Shown: piece by piece, positions 7,077 through 14,783 of the stretch
Position numbering within the stretch: position 1 is the first letter of the stretch
How the letters are laid out: each line of letters starts with the position of its first letter
From: JBBRGG01 sp038240875
GTDB lineage: Bacteria; Planctomycetota; Phycisphaerae; Phycisphaerales; UBA1924
DNA: 20,465 nt
Direction of reading: 5' to 3'
Assembly (NCBI GenBank): GCA_038240875.1
Contig: JBBRGG010000024.1
Coordinates: forward strand, 1 to 20,465
The notes under the pieces: model-generated
The model's database searches: none
The model's input: only the letters and a program-made list of their open reading frames with translations
Told to the model about the DNA's origin: nothing
Program-made: the position numbers and the translations under genes

Positions 7077-8639
7077 ATGGCGGCCCAAACTCCTGCGGCG
7101 TACACAGAACTGTGCGGTCTACTCGAGCAAGCCGCGACCCTGGGTAGCGTCGGCGCGCTTATCTCCTGGGATCAGGAAACCTACATGCCTCACGCTGGCG
7201 CGGCTCACCGTGCCGAGCAATCTTCTCTCCTCGCGACTCTCGTCCATCAACGTAAAACCGCGCCTCGCATCGGCGAGCTGCTCACCCAGCTCGAAGCCGA
7301 TGCTGCTCTTCAAGAAAAGTCTCATGCAGAGATTGCCGCATGCGTGCGCGAAGCCCGCCGCGATTTCAACCTCGCGACCAAACTCCCCGACAGTCTTGTC
7401 GCCGAACTTGCCAAAGTTGGCAGCCAAGCCCAGGAAGCGTGGAAAGTTGCCCGCGAGAAGAACGATTTTCCCGCCTTTGCGCCCTGGCTCGAAAGAATGC
7501 TCGATCTCACGCGGCAAAAGGCCAACTGCTATGGCGTACCCAAGTCCGCCGAAGGCAAGCCCGGCGAGATGTACGACGCTTTGCTGGACGAGTACGAGCC
7601 AGGCATGACCGCCGCAATGGTCGAAGCAACCTTCGTCCCGCTGCGCTCGCGACTTACCGACCTCATCACCCGCGTCCGCGAGAGTGGCACAAAAGTCAGC
7701 ACCAAAATCCTCGATGCCAAGATCGAACCTGCCAAGCAGCACGCCTTCGGGCTCGCCATCCTCAAGGCTATTGGCTTTGACTTGAACGCGGGCCGCCTTG
7801 ATACCACGGCTCACCCCTTCTGCTCGGGTATCGCTCCGGGCGATACACGCCTCACGACGCGCTACAAAGACGATCGCTGGACCGACTCGCTCTTTGGCAC
7901 CATGCACGAAGGCGGCCACGGCATATACGAACAAGGCCTTCCCAAGCTTCCCCAAGGCAAAAAGCCTGGCCTATTCGGCACACCATTAGCCGACGCGATC
8001 AGCCTTGGTATTCACGAGAGCCAGAGCCGCATGTGGGAAAACCTTGTTGGTCGTAGCAAGCCCTTCTGGAAATGGGCGTTGCCTGTCGCGCAAAAAACCT
8101 TTGGTAAGGGCTTCAAGAACTTCGACGTCAAGACGATGTACGCCGCGGTGAACACTGCGAGCCCGAGCCTGATCCGCGTGGAAGCCGATGAAACCACATA
8201 CAACATGCACGTGATGATCCGCTTCGAGCTCGAACGCGCGCTGATCTCAGGCAGCTTGAAGGTCGCCGACTTGCCCGGCGAATGGAACAAAAAATATAAG
8301 GACTACCTCGGCATCAAGGTGCCCGACGACCGCCGAGGATGTTTGCAGGACGTGCACTGGTCCTTTGGTTTGGTCGGGTATTTCCCGACGTATACACTGG
8401 GTAATCTCTACGCGGCACAGTTCTGGGAAAGGATCAACGCGGACCTTCCCGAGCTCAACAAGGACATTGCCAAGGGCAAGTTTGGAGAGCTTAAGACCTG
8501 GCTCAACGAGAACATCCACGCCCATGGCCGACGCTATCGAGCCGCAGAGTTGTGCAAGAAAGTCACCGGCAAAGAACTGTCGGCGGACCCGCTGCTTCGG
8601 CACCTGACCGGCAAGGCTGAAGCGGTCTATGGCATTTGA
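7077..8639 (+). CDS. M32 family metallocarboxypeptidase
   Basis: A zinc carboxypeptidase of peptidase family M32 (thermostable carboxypeptidase Taq/PfuCP type), releasing C-terminal residues from peptides in the cytoplasm. It has 520 residues, close to the usual family length of about 500. All hallmark motifs are present: WDQETYMP near 31-38, the zinc-binding HEGGH at 277-281, GIHESQSR with the third ligand at about 311-318, IRVEADE, and DDRRGCLQDVHW near the C-terminus. The ATG at 7077 has AAGGA about eight bases upstream. An in-frame TTG at 6963 would add a spurious hydrophobic leader and is rejected. No signal peptide follows from the chosen start. It is a single-gene unit ending at a bidirectional terminator. 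Family confidence is very high. Confidence 0.96.
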   Translation: MAAQTPAAYTELCGLLEQAATLGSVGALISWDQETYMPHAGAAHRAEQSSLLATLVHQRKTAPRIGELLTQLEADAALQEKSHAEIAACVREARRDFNLATKLPDSLVAELAKVGSQAQEAWKVAREKNDFPAFAPWLERMLDLTRQKANCYGVPKSAEGKPGEMYDALLDEYEPGMTAAMVEATFVPLRSRLTDLITRVRESGTKVSTKILDAKIEPAKQHAFGLAILKAIGFDLNAGRLDTTAHPFCSGIAPGDTRLTTRYKDDRWTDSLFGTMHEGGHGIYEQGLPKLPQGKKPGLFGTPLADAISLGIHESQSRMWENLVGRSKPFWKWALPVAQKTFGKGFKNFDVKTMYAAVNTASPSLIRVEADETTYNMHVMIRFELERALISGSLKVADLPGEWNKKYKDYLGIKVPDDRRGCLQDVHWSFGLVGYFPTYTLGNLYAAQFWERINADLPELNKDIAKGKFGELKTWLNENIHAHGRRYRAAELCKKVTGKELSADPLLRHLTGKAEAVYGI

Positions 8640-8728
8640 TGCTTTAGATTTGTGAACGCCGAATGGCGAATGCCGAACGCCTCGATGCCTTCTTCAATGT
8701 CTTAGTTCAACAGCTCGCAACAATAAAC

Positions 8729-8766
8729 AGACCTCTCGCGTGCACGCGTGAGAGGTCTTTACTTTT
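8729..8766. terminator. Bidirectional rho-independent terminator
   Basis: AGACCTCTC pairs with GAGAGGTCT (9 bp) around an inner GCG/CGC hairpin. The plus-strand stem is followed by TTTACTTTT, and the minus-strand side by TTTATTGTTG. It lies between the convergent M32 peptidase gene (stop at 8639) and the VWA gene (stop at 8811), so it can serve both. Confidence 0.8.
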
Positions 8767-8810
8767 GAAATCCGTGACAATTACAATTAGATTCTTACCT
8801 TTGTCTTTCT

Positions 8811-10172
8811 TTACTTCGTGAACTCATAGCCCTTCTGTGTACCTTGCGTGCGGATCGCCGCGAGAAGCGCTTCGCCAAAGGTCGGCGCGGCCTGCGTACT
8901 CATTTTCTTACGTTTCTGTGCGATAAATTCATCGCGGTCCTTGGTCAGTTTCGCGATCTCTTCCTGGATCATGCTGCGCTCGGCTTGCTTCGCGTTCACG
9001 AAGGCGGCGCGTTGTTCGTTGGTCATCTTATTCATGTTCTCAGGAAGGTCTTCGACCTTGATCTCTTCGAGCTTGACCGTGCCTTCACGCACAGCGTCGC
9101 ACACGTCCCAGTGTATATTGGTATACAAGCTCGACGCCTTTGATGTCGCTCGCTCTGCCGCCGCCGCGGGCGCGACAAGCTTGACCTTCGCGTCGTTTGC
9201 AGATTGCAATTCCGCGTGTGCCTGGCCTTGCGCGCCATAAGCGATGTACGTTTCGTTGATGCTGCTGCTCAAGCGGATAAGGTCTTGGTCTTGCGGCGCA
9301 TCTATCTGAGGCACGACTACCGACTGATCGATGTTGAAGTAGACGCCCTCGCCAAGCTTCGCGCCATCTTCCCAGTTCGTATTCGAGCCCTCGCTTCGAT
9401 TGCCACAGAAAATCGTGTTGACGACGATTCCCTTTTTCGCGGCCAATGGCACGGTTTCCTTATAGTTCATGCCGCCTTGCGTGAAAGGCTCGTTCCCCGC
9501 GATTACGATCATGCGAAGGTCGCGCGAGTTCGTGGACCAATTAAGCTGAGTGGTGGCATGCTTGATGACCGTGCCGCAGTATTCGCTGCCGCCGTTGGTG
9601 GACAGGGCAAAGAGCTTGGACGAAACCGCATCCAGATCGTTAGTAAGCCCCAAGATCTGCTGCACGTATCCACCTTGTTCTTCGAGGCTGTCGTTACCAT
9701 ATTGGTACACGGCGACCTGCAGCCTTGGCTTCAAACCATTCTGCTTGGACGTTGCGAACTGGTTGACGATTGCCCAGAGCTGAGTCTTGGCTTGCTCGAT
9801 CAAGCCATCCATGCTGCCTGAAGTGTCAAGCAGAATCGCGATCTGTACCACCGGCCCATCAATCAAAGGCGTGATGACCGTTTCGCGCGTTTGAGCGGGC
9901 GAAATCATGCCCGGTGTGTTGTTAGTTGCCGCAGAGTTTGCTGGCGCAGTCGTAACTGGAGCCGCGTCTGCAGGCACCGACCCTGTCACCATCCCTGGAG
10001 CCGCGCTTCGAACAGATTGGCTCTGGGCGTAGATGCTCGACGCCGCCAAGATGCACAGCCCGGCGGCGCAAGCCAAGCCGACAACCTTGGTCAGTCCAGC
10101 AACGCGCGCACGCGAGCGGCTCAAGATTGCACGATTTGATTCGGCAACAACAACCTTCGAGCGATTCAACAT
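8811..10172 (-). CDS. Secreted von Willebrand factor A domain protein
   Basis: A 453-residue exported protein. A long basic n-region (RAILSRSRARVAG) precedes a hydrophobic core and a probable signal peptidase site after SSIYA near residue 49. A Ala/Pro/Thr-rich linker of about 50 residues leads to a VWA domain beginning at about 110, with MIDAS motif DTSGS at 116-120, a mid-domain STNGGSEYCG loop and a strand MIVIAGNEPF. The MIDAS suggests metal-dependent binding to another protein. The last 100 residues are charged and likely helical or coiled coil (NMNKMTNEQRAAF... IQEEIAKLTKDRDEFI). The ATG at 10172 has AAGGAG seven bases upstream, which rules out the GTG/TTG-type extension to 10355. Signal-peptide VWA proteins are common in planctomycetes. 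The partner is unknown. Confidence 0.88.
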   Translation of the reverse strand: MLNRSKVVVAESNRAILSRSRARVAGLTKVVGLACAAGLCILAASSIYAQSQSVRSAAPGMVTGSVPADAAPVTTAPANSAATNNTPGMISPAQTRETVITPLIDGPVVQIAILLDTSGSMDGLIEQAKTQLWAIVNQFATSKQNGLKPRLQVAVYQYGNDSLEEQGGYVQQILGLTNDLDAVSSKLFALSTNGGSEYCGTVIKHATTQLNWSTNSRDLRMIVIAGNEPFTQGGMNYKETVPLAAKKGIVVNTIFCGNRSEGSNTNWEDGAKLGEGVYFNIDQSVVVPQIDAPQDQDLIRLSSSINETYIAYGAQGQAHAELQSANDAKVKLVAPAAAAERATSKASSLYTNIHWDVCDAVREGTVKLEEIKVEDLPENMNKMTNEQRAAFVNAKQAERSMIQEEIAKLTKDRDEFIAQKRKKMSTQAAPTFGEALLAAIRTQGTQKGYEFTK

Positions 10173-10280
10173 GGATGGCTCCTTCAAGTAAGAGGTGGAC
10201 GTGACTAGGCGTACGTGGAAGAGCACAAGTAAAAGTTGTGACGAGGACACAAAGCCATCGACAACTAACACTTCGACGCG

Positions 10281-10294
10281 TGTGTGTACACACA
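10281..10294. promoter_or_regulatory. 14-bp perfect palindrome in divergent intergenic region
   Basis: TGTGTGTACACACA is a perfect palindrome roughly mid-way between the divergent VWA gene (start 10172) and the metallo-beta-lactamase-fold gene (start 10449). It shares the core GTGTACA with the operator-like repeats at 644 and 685. It could be a regulator site for one or both genes. Simple TG/CA alternation can also arise without function. Confidence 0.3.
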
Positions 10295-10448
10295 AGTTCA
10301 CGCCGCGCGCAACGGCTATGTCACAGCTGTTGTCTCTTCTCGCTTCTCGCTTCAATACACACGTGAAAATAACCCTATTTCACAGCCCACCACAAATCGT
10401 CACGCCAACCTCTTCGCCAACCTTTCTTCACACGGGCTATTCTCGCGG

Positions 10449-11273
10449 ATGCCACAGGAGCCGCTTGTACGTGTAATTTCGATTGGAGCCCTTTCCGCGC
10501 ACCCCCTCTGGGGCGAGCGTGGCAACGTCCGCACCGGGCACTCCACCACAACGCTCATCACCATGGGCAAGAACAAGATTCTTGTTGATCCAGGGCTCCC
10601 GCCGACCGTTCTCGCCGCACGCCTCGCCGAGCGAGCGAACCTTTCCCCGACCGACATCACGCACGTGTTTTTGACAAGCTTCCACCCCGACACGCGCCGC
10701 GCGCTGCACGCCTTTGAGTCCGCAGCGTGGATCATTTCTGAGGCCGAGCGTGAAGCCGTGGGTGTGGCGCTTGCTACACGCTTGCGTGAAGTGATCGAGC
10801 GTGGCGCCGAGTCATCCATCGGCCGCGATGTCGATCTCGAAGGCGAACACGAAGCGCAATTGGAAATCGACGACAATCCCGAGCTTCACGCCAACCGCGC
10901 CCAAGGCGAGCAAGACCTCGACGACCCAGTCGCCGCCTACAGCCGTGAGCGAGCGATCCTCGAACGCGAAATTTCTCTTCTTCGACGCTGCGTTGCCGCG
11001 CCCGATGAAATCGTTCCCAAAGTAGATCTTTTCCCGTTGCCCGGCGTCACACCCGGCCTCAGCGGCCTTTTGATCGAAGGCTCGCGATTTACCACCCTGA
11101 TTTGCGGCGACGCCGTGCCAACGGCAGAACACCTCGAACGTGGCCAAGTTCTCACGATCGCGACCGATGTCGAGCAAGCACGCGAGAGCTTCCGTGAAGC
11201 AGTAGAAATTGCAGACGTAATGGTGCTTGGTCGCGACAACATCATTATGAACGCGCTCAAAGGCCCATTCTAA
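10449..11273 (+). CDS. Metallo-beta-lactamase-fold protein with degenerate metal site
   Basis: A 274-residue cytoplasmic protein with the beta-lactamase-like fold. The segment HSTTTLITMGKNKILVDPGL (31-50) matches the strands and Asp-Pro-Gly turn of the family. The metal loop normally HxHxDH reads SFHPDT at 77-82: the first and last histidines are replaced while the second His and the Asp remain. Further ligands are also altered: GVTPGLS at 199-205 where GHTPGS is usual, and GRDN at 261-264 where GHD is usual. ICGDA at 218-222 keeps its aspartate. An acidic insert of about 60 residues (roughly 118-180) separates the halves. I chose the ATG at 10449 because the sequence upstream in the same frame looks non-coding; the ribosome binding site is weak. 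It is likely a pseudoenzyme or a hydrolase with altered metal binding. It is single, convergent with the kinase gene, and ends at its own terminator. Confidence 0.8.
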   Translation: MPQEPLVRVISIGALSAHPLWGERGNVRTGHSTTTLITMGKNKILVDPGLPPTVLAARLAERANLSPTDITHVFLTSFHPDTRRALHAFESAAWIISEAEREAVGVALATRLREVIERGAESSIGRDVDLEGEHEAQLEIDDNPELHANRAQGEQDLDDPVAAYSRERAILEREISLLRRCVAAPDEIVPKVDLFPLPGVTPGLSGLLIEGSRFTTLICGDAVPTAEHLERGQVLTIATDVEQARESFREAVEIADVMVLGRDNIIMNALKGPF

Positions 11274-11297
11274 TTTCTTGAAACGATCCGCTCTTCA

Positions 11298-11321
11298 GCG
11301 TGTCGTCGCACACGCATTTTT
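11298..11321 (+). terminator. Rho-independent terminator of the metallo-beta-lactamase-fold gene
   Basis: GCGTGT and ACACGC form a 6-bp stem with the loop CGTCGC (11298-11315), followed by ATTTTT. It starts 24 bases after the stop at 11273, and its T-tract overlaps the stop codon of the convergent kinase gene. Confidence 0.65.
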
Positions 11322-13035
11322 ATTCATCGTCCATAACTGGCACTTCGCCCAACGCAAAGGGCAGCTCGACGATCATCGTCGTGCCTTGCTTCCACACTGA
11401 TTCAACGCGAATATTGCCGCCAAGAGTTTTAGTCGCGTGCTTGACGATTGCGAGCCCAAGCCCGGTCCCGCGTCGAACAGCGACGCCCGAGCGCGATGGA
11501 TCCACCTGATAAAACCGCTCAAAGACGCGCTGCTGGTGCCCGATGGGAATGCCCATCCCAAGATCAACAACGCTAATGCGGACTCCCGGCCTGCCACCGG
11601 GTGCTGCTGGCTGAATCGGCCGCGCTACCACACGCACTGCCGTCTCTGGATATGCGTATTTGGTCGCGTTATCGACAAGGTTTTTCAGGATCAGCGTCAG
11701 TAGCTTGGCATCGCTGGTGATCACCGCGCACGCTGGGTCGATGTCCGCCGCGATTGCAATCTTTCGTTCAACGCACACTGGCGTAAACATCTCTTGGAGT
11801 TGTTCGACAATAATTTCCAGCCGAATCGCTTCCCGCGTTACGACGATATCCGGGCTCTCCAGCCGTGACAAATCGAGCAAGTCGCGTACGAGATCTTCGA
11901 GCCTAGACACATTCTGCGCGATCATCTGTGAAAGCCGATCAAGCATCGCTGGCTCGTCTTTGGCACCATCCTGGATCGTCTCAACCGCGCCGCGAATGCT
12001 CGCTAAAGGCGTGCGCAATTCGTGGCTGGCGTTGGCGACAAACTCCGCCTTGAGCTGCACCGCCATCGCAAGCTCGGTCACATCGCGAATCACGATCACG
12101 ATTGCTTCGCGCCCTCGCTCGGGCCTCGCTGCTTCGTCATCGCGCAGCGCCGCTCGCTGCCAAGGCACGCGATACGCCATCGCCTGGCACACTCGTGCTC
12201 CTTCCGCGCGAGTCATTCGGATCTGGACCGTGGCATTGCGACCAGCAGCCGCATTGGCATGCAGGCCTAAAATCTCAGCTTGCGTAAAGAGCTCTTCGAT
12301 CCGCGCGCCCACCACGCTGCGATTCGCAAAGAATCGTTCCCCAGCCGTGTTGGCAACCATCACCCTGCCCGCTGAATCCGTGCAAAATACCGCGCTTTCA
12401 ACCGCATCCAGCACCGCGCGAATGTTGGCTTGGTCCATCGCGCTCGCGCGAGATTGATCGCGAATCGCATTGGGCAGTGCTCGCACCCAGTTCAATGCCG
12501 GATCGGTTTCAGGATCGTCTAAATCTATTTCGTCGGCGTCGTTCGCCCTGCTTGATCCGCTCCTGCGCGATCCTGCCTCGCTCGATCCAACTGGCCTGTT
12601 TGCCAGGCCATCGCGCGATACAGAGGAAACGGCGATTGGAAACAAAGATGTAGGCGGCTTTCGATCAAGCGCTTCCCACGACGCACGCAAGCCCTTGCGC
12701 ATCTCGCGCGATACCATCGACCTGCGGCGGCTCATAAACCCGAGCCAAATCCAGCTTGCAAGCACCGACGCGATCCCAGACAGCGTCACGATGGCCCATC
12801 CGCTACTTCCCGCCCCAGAGCCCGAAAGCGCAGACGAACCATCCACCGAACTGGCTGATGATCCGTTCGTTGAACCAAGTATCGCCACGCCGCCCGCAAG
12901 ATCAATCCACCCCGCCGCCACGCCAGCAAAGACGGCAATCGCTGGCATCCATATAAGAAGCAGCGTCACCGCTTCCAAACTGTTCAAAAATCGGCGGATC
13001 ATCCAGATCATCGGCTCGCTCATCGGCTCGCTCAT
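11320..13035 (-). CDS. Sensor histidine kinase, PhoR-like
   Basis: A 571-residue membrane histidine kinase, the partner of the response regulator upstream. Two hydrophobic segments at about 20-53 and 79-101 flank a Gly/Ser-rich loop and anchor it. A linker of some 90 residues follows, then a PAS domain around 205-320 (AVFCTDSAGRVMVANTAGE). The HisKA motif FVANASHELRTPLASI has its phospho-accepting histidine at 338. The ATPase part has the N-box NLVDNATKY (452-460), G1 DLGMGIP (491-497), F-box VFERFYQ and G2 GTGLGLAI (523-530). This PAS-HisKA-HATPase order is that of PhoR. The N-terminus MSEPMSEPM comes from a 12-bp duplication that includes the start codon, so ATGs at 13035, 13023 and 13011 are all possible. 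None has a clear ribosome binding site. It lies 131 bases after the regulator, probably in one operon. Confidence 0.93.
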   Translation of the reverse strand: MSEPMSEPMIWMIRRFLNSLEAVTLLLIWMPAIAVFAGVAAGWIDLAGGVAILGSTNGSSASSVDGSSALSGSGAGSSGWAIVTLSGIASVLASWIWLGFMSRRRSMVSREMRKGLRASWEALDRKPPTSLFPIAVSSVSRDGLANRPVGSSEAGSRRSGSSRANDADEIDLDDPETDPALNWVRALPNAIRDQSRASAMDQANIRAVLDAVESAVFCTDSAGRVMVANTAGERFFANRSVVGARIEELFTQAEILGLHANAAAGRNATVQIRMTRAEGARVCQAMAYRVPWQRAALRDDEAARPERGREAIVIVIRDVTELAMAVQLKAEFVANASHELRTPLASIRGAVETIQDGAKDEPAMLDRLSQMIAQNVSRLEDLVRDLLDLSRLESPDIVVTREAIRLEIIVEQLQEMFTPVCVERKIAIAADIDPACAVITSDAKLLTLILKNLVDNATKYAYPETAVRVVARPIQPAAPGGRPGVRISVVDLGMGIPIGHQQRVFERFYQVDPSRSGVAVRRGTGLGLAIVKHATKTLGGNIRVESVWKQGTTMIVELPFALGEVPVMDDE

Positions 13036-13166
13036 CGCGTCAGGCTGCTGCGTCTTGATTCATACGTCTCAAGGCACCATAGCAGCGCGCTGCCAGCATG
13101 ATCGAACCCTGATCTCACCATGACGCCATCGTGTTCCCATAATAATGCCATCATGATCCCGTCAGC

Positions 13167-13922
13167 TTACACGTAGTATGCCTGTGCCGAGGCTTCCTCC
13201 GTGTCAGAGTCGTCCCCGACTTCGGTCGTGACCCGATATCCAACGCCACGCACGGTCTTGATCATGTTCGCACGCGTGAGAAGCTTCTTGCGGATCGAAG
13301 TTATGTGCACATCGATGGTTCGCTCGGTCACTGTCACGCCTGGGCCCATCGCCTTGGACATCAACACCGCTCGCGACAGCACCCGCCCATTGGCCTGGAT
13401 CAACGAGCTCAGCAAACGAAACTCGGTAAGCGTGAGCTTCATAAGCGTGCCATCGAGCGTGGTCTCGTGCGTGTCCGGGTTGCACACGATCGTGCCCATG
13501 GTGATCATGCGGTCATCAGCGGTCGCCGCTGCCGGCGCGGGCCGCAACGCACGCCTTGCAATCGCTTCAACCCGCGCAATCAGCACTTTCATCGAGAAAG
13601 GCTTGGTTACATAGTCATCCGCGCCAACTGTCAGACCAACGATCTGATCTACTTCTTCAACCTTCGCGGTCAGCATGATGATTGGGATCAGCGCGGTCTT
13701 AGGGTTCGAGCGCAAACGCCCTGCGATTTCGATGCCTGATAGCTCAGGAAGCATGACGTCCAAGATGATGACATCAGGGATCGACGCCTCAACTTCGGCG
13801 AGTGCTTGCCTTCCGGACATAGCAATTCGCACGTCATAGCCTGCTTTTCGCAGGTTGTACGCAAGAAGTTCGGTAATATCGCTTTCGTCATCAACCACGA
13901 GCACGGATTTGCGGGTGGACAT
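13167..13922 (-). CDS. Response regulator, OmpR/PhoB family
   Basis: A 251-residue two-domain transcription factor. The receiver domain shows the acidic pair DDE at 11-13, the phospho-accepting aspartate 55 in IILDVMLPE, the conserved IIMLTAK, and the lysine in DDYVTKPF. A short Ala/Pro linker precedes the winged-helix DNA-binding domain (LTLTEFRLLSSLIQANGRVLS, then RTIDVHITSIRKKL and TVRGVGYRV), as in PhoB. The C-terminal tail is acidic. The ATG at 13922 has GGAG eight bases upstream. The GTG at 13955 adds 11 unsupported residues. It is followed by the kinase gene on the same strand and is divergent from the porin, so control of the porin is a reasonable hypothesis. The phosphate link is inferred from sequence class and the porin neighbour, not proven. 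Confidence 0.95.
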   Translation of the reverse strand: MSTRKSVLVVDDESDITELLAYNLRKAGYDVRIAMSGRQALAEVEASIPDVIILDVMLPELSGIEIAGRLRSNPKTALIPIIMLTAKVEEVDQIVGLTVGADDYVTKPFSMKVLIARVEAIARRALRPAPAAATADDRMITMGTIVCNPDTHETTLDGTLMKLTLTEFRLLSSLIQANGRVLSRAVLMSKAMGPGVTVTERTIDVHITSIRKKLLTRANMIKTVRGVGYRVTTEVGDDSDTEEASAQAYYV

Positions 13923-13965
13923 GGATGATACTCCAAGTTGGTGGCTCACACGCACGGGATAGGGG

Positions 13966-13985
13966 GTTTGGACAGATATCCAAAC
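13966..13985. promoter_or_regulatory. 7-bp perfect inverted repeat upstream of the response regulator
   Basis: GTTTGGA at 13966-13972 and TCCAAAC at 13979-13985 form a perfect inverted repeat with a 6-base spacer, ending about 44 bases before the regulator ATG on the minus strand. It could be an operator or a stem-loop in the message leader. A TTGACG further upstream on that strand is the nearest -35-like element, but I find no convincing -10 at good spacing. Confidence 0.35.
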
Positions 13986-14215
13986 TCCTGACGCAATCCC
14001 ATGGTACGAATAGGGTTAAGGATCGCGTCAACGTGTTAAGTTACAAAGTACTCGGTATACAGAATAGCCAGTTCCCAGCAAAGAACACGAAAAGTTTGGT
14101 TCACATTCGGTTAAATGTTGAGGCAAAAATTGCGCGAACAAATGTGAGATGCGAGAAGATACGTGGAAAAGTTGTGCTAACAGGCGAGGGGTGCCGAAAA
14201 TGTCTGCGCAGGAGT

Positions 14216-14244
14216 TTGCGTTCGCTAATCGGGCCGGGTATAGT
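14216..14244 (+). promoter_or_regulatory. Promoter candidate for the structured leader and porin
   Basis: TTGCGT (14216-14221) is separated by exactly 17 bases from TATAGT (14239-14244), which matches the -10 consensus at five of six bases. The -35 matches only at TTG. The predicted start near 14250 falls just before the first of a series of stem-loops, which strengthens the assignment. A transcript from here to the porin ATG would have a leader of about 530 bases. Confidence 0.45.
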
Positions 14245-14251
14245 CCGTCCC

Positions 14252-14733
14252 TCTCGGTGGAGCCGAGAACTCGCGCAGGGTGTGCAGATGACCAGGCGCG
14301 AGACGAGTAAGGCAGCGTGCAATAAACAGGCACTCTTCCTCGCTCGTGCGAAGTGACACCTGCCCGATCGATGTCCAAGGCATTCTGCCAAGGCTTCGGG
14401 CGGCGGCAGCGAAACGGTGCGGTGTGGTGTGTCGCGGGATGCGGCGGGCCACGTCGGCGAGTTGATCCAGGCTCTCTTTGTTTAGAGCAAAGTTTCAACC
14501 ACGCGGCACGCGAATACGGACGAGTTCCCACATGGAACCAGCCGTGCAAGCGGGCTCTACCGGATTGATCGCCGAAACGGCTCGAGACGTTCTCGGGCTT
14601 AGATGGAACATCGTCCGTGCGTCGCATTTCGCGGCGTTCGGAACAGGCAAGCCTCTCCGGCGTGTGACCGGTTGACGCGATACGCGTCGGGCAAGCTTGT
14701 AGGATCCCGCATCGGGGCTTTGACCCCATCGGG
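14252..14733 (+). ncRNA. Putative structured RNA: long porin leader or independent small RNA
   Basis: No protein gene is convincing in 13923-14783, but this part folds into consecutive hairpins with perfect or near-perfect stems. They are TCTCGG/CCGAGA (14252-14268); CTCGCGC/GCGCGAG (14270-14302); GGCAGcGTG with CACCTGCC (14311-14364); GTTGA/TCAAC enclosing GCTCT/AGAGC (14461-14499); GTTCC/GGAAC (14524-14538); GCTCGAGA/TCTCGGGC (14580-14598); GACGCG/CGCGTC (14674-14688); and nested CCCG and GGGG stems with CCCC and CGGG (14706-14733). It starts right after a promoter candidate and ends about 50 bases before the porin ATG. It does not match the conserved cores of RNase P RNA, tmRNA, SRP RNA or the cobalamin riboswitch as I know them. 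No terminator separates it from the porin, so a cis-acting leader is the first hypothesis. Confidence 0.4.
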
Positions 14734-14783
14734 AAAGAGTCAGTAACCAATCATGGTTGCTGCATGATCAAGGAGCGGTTAAG

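Noticed and set aside
7119..7955. Minus-strand ORF of 278 codons opposite the M32 peptidase
   Set aside because: Antisense shadow; the plus strand carries all M32 motifs over the same bases.
14100..14117. Pho-box-like direct repeat (TTCACAT then TTAAATG, 11-bp period)
   Set aside because: The period is right, but the match to the CTGTCAT consensus is poor, especially in the second half, and it lies over 100 bases upstream of the promoter candidate.
14250..14733. Known structured RNA (RNase P RNA, tmRNA, SRP RNA, cobalamin riboswitch)
   Set aside because: Neither strand shows the conserved core sequences of these families, such as the GAGGAAAGUC and ACAGAA elements of RNase P RNA or the GGAAGGAAGCAGC loop of SRP RNA.
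14028..14750. Minus-strand ORF of 240 codons in the gene-poor region
   Set aside because: It starts at TTG without a ribosome binding site, is rich in Arg, Ser, Pro and His with no domain or hydrophobic pattern, and overlaps the stem-loop series.
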